64,000 bases of DNA from an uncultured Sphaerochaeta sp. (GTDB lineage: Bacteria; Spirochaetota; Spirochaetia; Sphaerochaetales; Sphaerochaetaceae): contig NZ_OY762555.1 of assembly GCF_963666015.1 (NCBI RefSeq), positions 1,984,001 to 2,048,000 on the forward strand, in the 5' to 3' direction. Below the pieces are notes generated by a model that worked only from the letters and a program-made list of their open reading frames with translations, was not told the DNA's origin and did no database searches. The position numbers and the translations under genes were made by a program. Shown here in pieces: positions 61,330-64,000 of the stretch. Position 1 is the first letter of the stretch. Every line of letters starts with the position of its first letter.

Positions 61330-62382
61330 ATGAAATCTCATCACACGCACCAAACTCGCCAGCCCCTCCATAAGAAAAAGGAAGGACTGGCTGCCGGATC
61401 CCTTGTCTTTGTGGGAGACGGACAACCCGAGGCGACCAGAATTCGCACTCACCTCTACTCAACAGGATCGTATGAGGTATTAGAGGGGTTTGTGCTACCA
61501 AAAGAGAACCAACGTTGTTGGGTGCAAATCAGTGGACTGTCCAATATCATGTCCATCGTCGAGGTTGCAAAGGCGTTCTCCCTTTCCACCCTCAGCCTTG
61601 AGGATGTATTCTCCACCGATCAACGCCTAAAACTCGACAGCTATGAACAGTATCTTGCCATCACACTGAGAGTCCTTCCAACTGAGACCACAGAAGACCA
61701 ACAACTCTCCCTCTTCCTTGGAAAACATTGGGTGCTCTCCATTACAGAGTATGCAAGTGAGGTCTTCCTCCCTGCCATACGTCAGTTGGAAGATCCTCAG
61801 ACCAAATTGCAAGGGGGAGTCAGCAGCTTGCTCTTCCACACACTCATCGACCGGGTCGTCGACCAATACCTGGTGAGAGCTGATGAACTGGAGAATGAGA
61901 CCGATGAACTGGAACAGCTCGTAATAACCTCTCCGAGTTCCACCGATGCCCCTACCATACACAGGCACAAGGCAAAAATCCTCTCGCTGAGGAGGATGAC
62001 CAGCCCACTGAAAGATATCCTCGCCACCATGATCAGAGTTGAACACTCCTTTCTGGACAAGAATACTAAGATATTGCTCACCGACATCCAGGACCATGCT
62101 CTCTGGCTTGCTGAAGAGTGTGAGATGCTCAGGGAAACAGTTAGCAGCGTCATGGAAGTGTATCTCTCCAGCCTCGATACAAAAATGAACTCCATCATGA
62201 AAGTACTGACAATTATCAGCACCATATTCATCCCCCTGACCTTCCTGACCGGTCTTTATGGGATGAATTTCTCATACATGCCTCTTGCAACCTATAGATG
62301 GGGGTTCTATGGAATGTTGGTGTGTTGTATGCTGGTGGTCTTCGCGATGGCATACTATTTCTGGAGGAAACGCTGGTGGTAA
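61330..62382 (+). CDS. corA: CorA family magnesium/cobalt transporter
   Basis: 350 residues. Soluble N-terminal domain, long helix, then two C-terminal membrane helices; the first ends in the diagnostic YGMNF (about residue 309-313). A pentameric channel for Mg2+ or Co2+ entry. AGGAGAATAAA precedes ATG. Cobalt uptake would suit the B12-dependent enzymes here, but Mg is the usual ion. Its stop overlaps the next start. Confidence 0.93.
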   Translation: MKSHHTHQTRQPLHKKKEGLAAGSLVFVGDGQPEATRIRTHLYSTGSYEVLEGFVLPKENQRCWVQISGLSNIMSIVEVAKAFSLSTLSLEDVFSTDQRLKLDSYEQYLAITLRVLPTETTEDQQLSLFLGKHWVLSITEYASEVFLPAIRQLEDPQTKLQGGVSSLLFHTLIDRVVDQYLVRADELENETDELEQLVITSPSSTDAPTIHRHKAKILSLRRMTSPLKDILATMIRVEHSFLDKNTKILLTDIQDHALWLAEECEMLRETVSSVMEVYLSSLDTKMNSIMKVLTIISTIFIPLTFLTGLYGMNFSYMPLATYRWGFYGMLVCCMLVVFAMAYYFWRKRWW

Positions 62383-63188
62383 CTTCCCCTCTCACCCACA
62401 TATCTATTGAGACACTCTCCCAAGTCCTGAATGAGGCCTTCAGCAACTATGAGGTTCCCATCCATATGAGCGAGGCACAACTGAAAGCACATCTCCATGC
62501 CTTGGGGTACTCTCCTGAAGACTCCATCGGTCTTTTCGATGAAAGCACACTGGTGGGGTTCATCCTGGTCGCAATCAGGGGAGCAACCGCATATGACGCA
62601 GGAACGGGTATCATTCCCTCCTATCAAGGAAATGGATATGCCCACCAATTGATCGATGCCACACTTGCACATATCAAGCAACGTGGTTTCACCTCCTTCT
62701 TCCTGGAAGTTATCGATACGAATGAAAGAGCAAAATCGCTTTACCTACGTCACGGATTTTCCATCACAAGAAGCCTACTTTGCTACCAAATCAAAAAAGA
62801 AATGCTGGGGGACACGTCCTTTGTACAGTTGCAGAAACAGGAGCGTATCAATATCCCTTCTGGAGATTGTATTCCCAGCTGGCAGAACAGCGATGCCTGT
62901 ATCAAACGTGGGGGATTTACCGCCTATGACATTGTGCATGAATCTGTCAAACGCGGGGTTATTTGCTTCAATCCCAAGAAAGGTTCAATAGCCCAAATTT
63001 ATATAGAACCACAATACAGAAGGCAAGGATTCGCTAAACAAGCCATCATTGCAGCAAAAGAATGTACAGAAACGCCAACACTGGGAATCCTGAATGTCTC
63101 CAGCGATTGTGAAGGAATTGGTGGTGTATTGACCCACATGGGATTTTCCCTTCTCCTTACCCAGAGCGAGATGCTCTATACCCTATAG
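62376..63188 (+). CDS. Double-GNAT-domain acetyltransferase
   Basis: 270 residues. I start it at GTG 62376, which follows GGAGG by 8 nt and overlaps corA by 7 nt. First GNAT domain has the acetyl-CoA loop IPSYQGNGYAHQLI; the second, C-terminal, has IEPQYRRQGFAKQAII (Q/R-x-x-G-x-A). Two domains in one chain usually mean one catalytic and one structural half. Substrate unknown. Confidence 0.85.
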   Translation: MVTSPLTHISIETLSQVLNEAFSNYEVPIHMSEAQLKAHLHALGYSPEDSIGLFDESTLVGFILVAIRGATAYDAGTGIIPSYQGNGYAHQLIDATLAHIKQRGFTSFFLEVIDTNERAKSLYLRHGFSITRSLLCYQIKKEMLGDTSFVQLQKQERINIPSGDCIPSWQNSDACIKRGGFTAYDIVHESVKRGVICFNPKKGSIAQIYIEPQYRRQGFAKQAIIAAKECTETPTLGILNVSSDCEGIGGVLTHMGFSLLLTQSEMLYTL

Positions 63189-63354
63189 AACAAGACATCT
63201 GGCTCGAGAAACCTTTTTCCCTCGCTCCTGGCCTATTCCACTTGTCTGGTGGGTGAAACTGTTGCTATACTGATTTCATTATGGAAGACCCGTTACCTAG
63301 TATGGGGTGCTCAATTGAACACCCGATTTGTTTGTCAGTGGCTGGGAGGTGTGC

Positions 63355-64000
63355 ATGCACGCACAACTAACCGCCATCATCATCCTGTTAATCCTCTCTG
63401 GAGTCTTTTCTGCCACAGAGACGGCATTTACCTCACTCTCTTTTGTGCAACTCAAAATTCTGGACAACCGTAAGAAACGTGCGGCTAAATTGGTGTATAA
63501 ACTCAGCCAGAAGCCAGAAGAGCTCATCACGACCGTTCTGGTGGGAAACAATGTTGTGAATATCACGGTATCGTCCCTGGTCACTACGTTCTCCATCGAG
63601 TTCTTTTCCAGTCAGCCAGTTGGGTATGCTACCGGGTTGCTTACACTGGTTATCCTCATCTTCGGCGAGATCACGCCAAAGCAATTGGCGCTCACCCATA
63701 ACATGAAAATTGCTGTTTTCATGGCATATCCATTGCGTTTCCTCGAAGTAGTGCTGTTTCCTGTGGTCTGGTTACTCAGGCATTTCTCTGCGATTATCAC
63801 CAGGTTCTTTGCTTCCCATGCTGAACCTACCATCACCACTGAAGGGGTGATGCATATGGTCGACGCAGCCGAGGATGTTGGTCTGGTGGATCGATATGAA
63901 TCGGATCTCATGCAACGGGCAATCCATTTCAGTGAAACCCAGGTAAGAACCATCATGACCCACAGGACCAATGTATTCTGTATCAGTGACGAGCTCACCA
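63355..64000 (+). CDS. DUF21 (CNNM/CorB-type) membrane protein, partial
   Basis: At least 215 residues, running past the window end. ATG 63355 follows GGGAGGT. Sequence shows the DUF21 domain: LSGVFSATETAFTSLSFVQLKILDN, LVGNNVVNITVSS and LIFGEITPKQLAL, with four hydrophobic segments, followed by the start of the CBS pair (MTHRTNVFCI). Members are magnesium or cobalt exporters, and it follows corA closely (two genes downstream). An older name is hemolysin-like protein. Confidence 0.85.
   Translation, partial: MHAQLTAIIILLILSGVFSATETAFTSLSFVQLKILDNRKKRAAKLVYKLSQKPEELITTVLVGNNVVNITVSSLVTTFSIEFFSSQPVGYATGLLTLVILIFGEITPKQLALTHNMKIAVFMAYPLRFLEVVLFPVVWLLRHFSAIITRFFASHAEPTITTEGVMHMVDAAEDVGLVDRYESDLMQRAIHFSETQVRTIMTHRTNVFCISDELT

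Noticed and set aside
1..64000. tRNA genes, insertion sequences, prophage or CRISPR arrays
   Set aside because: Read through intergenic regions without finding a TPsiC-arm-like tRNA end, transposase frames, terminal repeats or regularly spaced repeats.

Overview
The window looks like a chromosomal segment from a free-living anaerobic spirochaete, most likely Sphaerochaeta or a close relative. This is an inference from gene content: a DUF4954 protein, pyruvate:ferredoxin oxidoreductase (NifJ), class II (B12) ribonucleotide reductase, NADP-GDH, an MglBAC sugar transporter, two TRAP transporters, and many signal peptides ending in -FAQG. Base composition looks even. I saw no tRNA, rRNA, insertion sequence, prophage or CRISPR array.

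Layout. 1-3.5 kb: PadR regulator with a HAAS-type membrane protein, convergent with DUF4954. 3.6-12.6 kb: a broken membrane-protein remnant, an esterase, then a LacI-controlled carbohydrate operon (binding protein, two permeases, six-hairpin-like enzyme, EEP-family hydrolase) meeting an SGNH hydrolase head-on. 12.6-16.4 kb: GntR regulator and a TRAP operon. 16.6-16.8 kb: a promoter-to-terminator unit with no gene, probably a structured ncRNA. 17-25 kb: a redox block with MarR, a four-domain CoA-disulfide-reductase/rhodanese/TusA/DsrE fusion, SlyX, a WYL regulator, rubredoxin, a PPOX-fold flavoprotein, two nitroreductases and an MFS carrier. 25-33 kb: a YesN/YesM-type two-component system translationally coupled to a sugar-binding lipoprotein, convergent with mglBAC. 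33-39.9 kb: a cytoplasmic pectinesterase-like protein, a lipoprotein, NifJ and an MFS carrier. 39.9-47.4 kb: NrdJ, GdhA and an unusual receiver/PPDK_N protein. 47.4-55 kb: one long minus-strand operon joining a racemase-fold protein, split transketolase, TRAP transporter, transaldolase, cupin and GntR, apparently an uncharacterised catabolic pathway. 55-64 kb: aldo/keto reductase, a topoisomerase IV-RluA operon, YhhN, CorA, a double GNAT protein and a DUF21 protein cut by the window end.

How it works together. Most of the segment serves scavenging and fermentation of carbohydrates and organic acids: several high-affinity importers, each beside its regulator and enzymes, feed pentose-phosphate-type carbon shuffling, with NifJ and GdhA downstream. 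Two patterns cut across the genes. Several genes lack a Shine-Dalgarno sequence and instead have a -10-like hexamer 5-8 nt before the start codon, suggesting leaderless mRNAs. Stem-loops sit after the binding-protein gene in all four transporter operons, suggesting differential expression within them.
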